Shown: in pieces, positions 62,423 to 64,000 of the stretch | Layout of the letters: the number at the start of each line of letters is the position of its first letter | How positions within the stretch are numbered: the stretch's first letter is position 1 | Assembly: GCA_014376435.1 (NCBI GenBank) | Contig: JACMRL010000010.1 | Coordinates: forward strand, 52,368-116,367 | From: Bdellovibrio sp. | GTDB taxonomy: Bacteria > Bdellovibrionota > Bdellovibrionia > Bdellovibrionales > Bdellovibrionaceae | Direction: 5' to 3' | Length of the DNA: 64,000 nt | Notes under the pieces: generated by a model | Databases searched by the model: none | Told to the model about the DNA's origin: nothing | The model's input: only the letters and a program-made list of their open reading frames with translations | Program-made: the position numbers and the translations under genes

Positions 62423-63424
62423 ATGAAAAAGACGATCTTAAGCGGCAGCACGGTTACAGGTGATTTGACTCTGGGTAATTACATCGGGGCTATTAATAAT
62501 TGGAAAAAACTTCAAGAAGAGTATGACTGTTTTTACTTTTTAGCTGATTTGCACGCCTTAACGGTCTTCCAAGATCCCAAGATTTTGCGCGAGCGCACTT
62601 ACAGTTTTTTCGCACAATATTTAGCTTTAGGTTTAGATCCGCAAAACAATACCATCTTCGCGCAATCGCACGTACCTGCGCACACCGAACTCAATTGGAT
62701 TTTAACTTGTTTAACTCCGCTGGGTTTCTTAAATCGCATGACGCAGTTCAAGGAAAAATCTGAGAAGCATGAAAAAAATGTGAACGCGGGTTTATATACT
62801 TATCCGGTTTTAATGGCGGCCGATATTTTACTTTATCAGGCAGATTTAGTTCCGGTGGGTGAAGATCAACGCCAGCATTTAGAATTATGTCGTGATTTAG
62901 TTGGTTTTTTCAAAAACCGCTACGGCGATAGAATTTTAAAAATGCCCGAAGCACATATCGAAAAACTGGGCGCCCGAATTATGTCTTTACAAGATCCGTT
63001 GAAAAAAATGTCGAAGTCAGATGAAAATGATAAAAACTTTGTATCAATGATCGATGATGCAAAAAAAATCGAAAAGAAAATTAAATCTGCCGCCACCGAT
63101 TCGGGATCAGAAATTAAATTCGACGTCGAAAATAAGGCGGGCGTTTCAAATTTATTAACGATTTATTCGGTATTGAGTGGAAAAACAATTCCGCAGCTAG
63201 AGGCCGATTACCAAGGTAAAATGTACGGTCATTTAAAGGTCGATTTAGCCGAAGTCGTGATTCAGACTTTCAAACCGGTTAAAGAAAAATACGATGACTT
63301 AATGAAAAATCGTGATCATTTAGATCAGTTACTCAAGCAGGGCGCTGAAAAAGCCGAAGCGCGCGCCCGCACTACAATTAGCCAAGTGTACGAAGCCGTC
63401 GGCCTCGTACCCAGGTTAAAATAA
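62423..63424 (+). CDS. trpS: tryptophanyl-tRNA synthetase
   Basis: 333-residue class Ic synthetase charging tRNA-Trp. The HIGH-like motif is TLGNYIGAI (TxGNxxG); YPVLMAADILLYQADLVPVG and GEDQRQHLELCRDL form the Trp and ATP pocket; PLKKMSKSDEND is the KMSKS loop. Length and domains are normal. Confidence 0.96.
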   Translation: MKKTILSGSTVTGDLTLGNYIGAINNWKKLQEEYDCFYFLADLHALTVFQDPKILRERTYSFFAQYLALGLDPQNNTIFAQSHVPAHTELNWILTCLTPLGFLNRMTQFKEKSEKHEKNVNAGLYTYPVLMAADILLYQADLVPVGEDQRQHLELCRDLVGFFKNRYGDRILKMPEAHIEKLGARIMSLQDPLKKMSKSDENDKNFVSMIDDAKKIEKKIKSAATDSGSEIKFDVENKAGVSNLLTIYSVLSGKTIPQLEADYQGKMYGHLKVDLAEVVIQTFKPVKEKYDDLMKNRDHLDQLLKQGAEKAEARARTTISQVYEAVGLVPRLK

Positions 63425-63427
63425 AAA

Positions 63428-64000
63428 TTAGTCCGCCACCACACCAGTTCCGTTGTGTGGCTTTAAACCAAGGCTGATCGCCGCTAAGTCTGAAGTATCT
63501 AAAGAGCTGGTCGCAATTTTTAAAGCGATGTAGCTCTCTAAAGCACGCACGTTTGCTTGCGATAACTCATATTTATTTTCATAAAGTTTACTGGTCTCTT
63601 GTAATAAACGGTCGTAGTTTGAATTACCGGCCGTAGAGCCTAATTTAATTGAATCAATAATTTGCTGAGAGGTGTGAATGATATTACGTTGTACGCGAAT
63701 TGTATTCATTGCTAAACGGTAGTTGTCTAAAGCTAGGCGCACATCTTCACGGGCCTGATTCGTGGCTTGAGTTGTTTGTAACTCCGCACTTTCTTGTCGG
63801 TAAGCTAATTCGTCTTTAACCGCCGATCTGTAACCACCGTCGAAAAGTGGTTTGGTCCAGGTAATAAAAATGGAACGACCTGATTCTAAACGATTCTGAT
63901 AGACATTACTTTCGCCGACCAACGGATTACGATCTACGCCTACGCGGCCTTCTAATTTCCAAACGCCACCGTTAGAGGCTTTTTCTTTTTGATAACCCAT
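63428..64000 (-). CDS. TolC-family outer-membrane efflux protein (C-terminal part)
   Basis: The frame continues past the right edge; 190 C-terminal residues are seen. FITWTKPLFDGGYRSAVKDE, long alpha-helical barrel segments (SAELQTTQATNQAREDVRLA, IIHTSQQIIDSIKLGST) and ALESYIALKIATSSLD are typical of the second repeat of TolC-like channels. Substrate or partner pump unknown. It ends 3 bp after the convergent trpS stop. Confidence 0.8.
   Translation of the reverse strand: MGYQKEKASNGGVWKLEGRVGVDRNPLVGESNVYQNRLESGRSIFITWTKPLFDGGYRSAVKDELAYRQESAELQTTQATNQAREDVRLALDNYRLAMNTIRVQRNIIHTSQQIIDSIKLGSTAGNSNYDRLLQETSKLYENKYELSQANVRALESYIALKIATSSLDTSDLAAISLGLKPHNGTGVVAD

Overview
This window is chromosomal DNA from an AT-rich Gram-negative bacterium. 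It has many Sec signal peptides, lipoproteins and outer-membrane barrels, plus feoAB, slyX, yajQ and an Atm1-type exporter. The gene style (small secreted proteins, a NamZ-type muramidase, short lysine-rich proteins) fits Bdellovibrionales best. That assignment is an inference from protein character; no rRNA gene is present to settle it.

Layout. 1-8.6 kb: ordinary metabolism (FAD dehydrogenase, psd, two COG0720 pterin synthases back to back, feoAB, a glycosyltransferase-deacetylase fusion, a phospholipase D-like protein). 8.8-11.8 kb: tRNA-Gly followed by decayed DNA and two secreted proteins. 11.8-25.3 kb: hydrolases, membrane proteins, a broken HEAT-like gene coupled to an acyl-CoA dehydrogenase, RNase H, a GT39-like membrane glycosyltransferase, NamZ with a DOMON-like partner, and a PafA-like phosphatase. 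25.5-29.6 kb: a 4-kb island inserted at the initiator tRNA-fMet gene and bounded by 51-bp direct repeats. It carries a sensor kinase, an AbrB antitoxin with a truncated Doc-like toxin, and a replication-relaxation-like gene broken by two stop codons beside a 21-bp hairpin. 29.6-37.4 kb: a one-directional copper-resistance cluster with two CueR-type promoters having 19-bp spacers. Its genes include copA, cueR, a multicopper oxidase fused to a C-terminal barrel-like domain, a Met/His-rich periplasmic protein and a CusF/receiver chimera. 37.9-48.9 kb: an autoregulated winged-helix gene, secreted proteins, yajQ, an M28 peptidase, an RluA-methyltransferase fusion and an old-yellow-enzyme pseudogene. 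49-64 kb: O-antigen ligase-like protein, a two-component system divergent from a PepSY/DUF347/phosphoesterase set, DUF2252, a MutM without zinc-finger cysteines, slyX, dinB, a SET protein, an Atm1-like exporter, an RluA paralogue, trpS and the end of a TolC-like gene.

How the genes work together. FeoAB imports ferrous iron, probably under Fur. CopA moves Cu(I) out of the cytoplasm, the oxidase detoxifies it in the envelope, and CueR drives both promoters. The two-component pair at 53-55 kb probably answers an envelope signal.

Recurring themes. First, gene decay: at least six coding frames are recognisable but broken. Second, convergent neighbours often touch exactly at their stop codons. Third, fusions of normally separate domains: GT+deacetylase, oxidase+barrel, RluA+methyltransferase, CusF+receiver. 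I see no CRISPR array, no intact transposase or integrase, and no complete novel defence system. The best leads are the CusF/receiver chimera, the oxidase-barrel fusion, the tRNA-fMet island with its hairpin, and the COG0720 pair.
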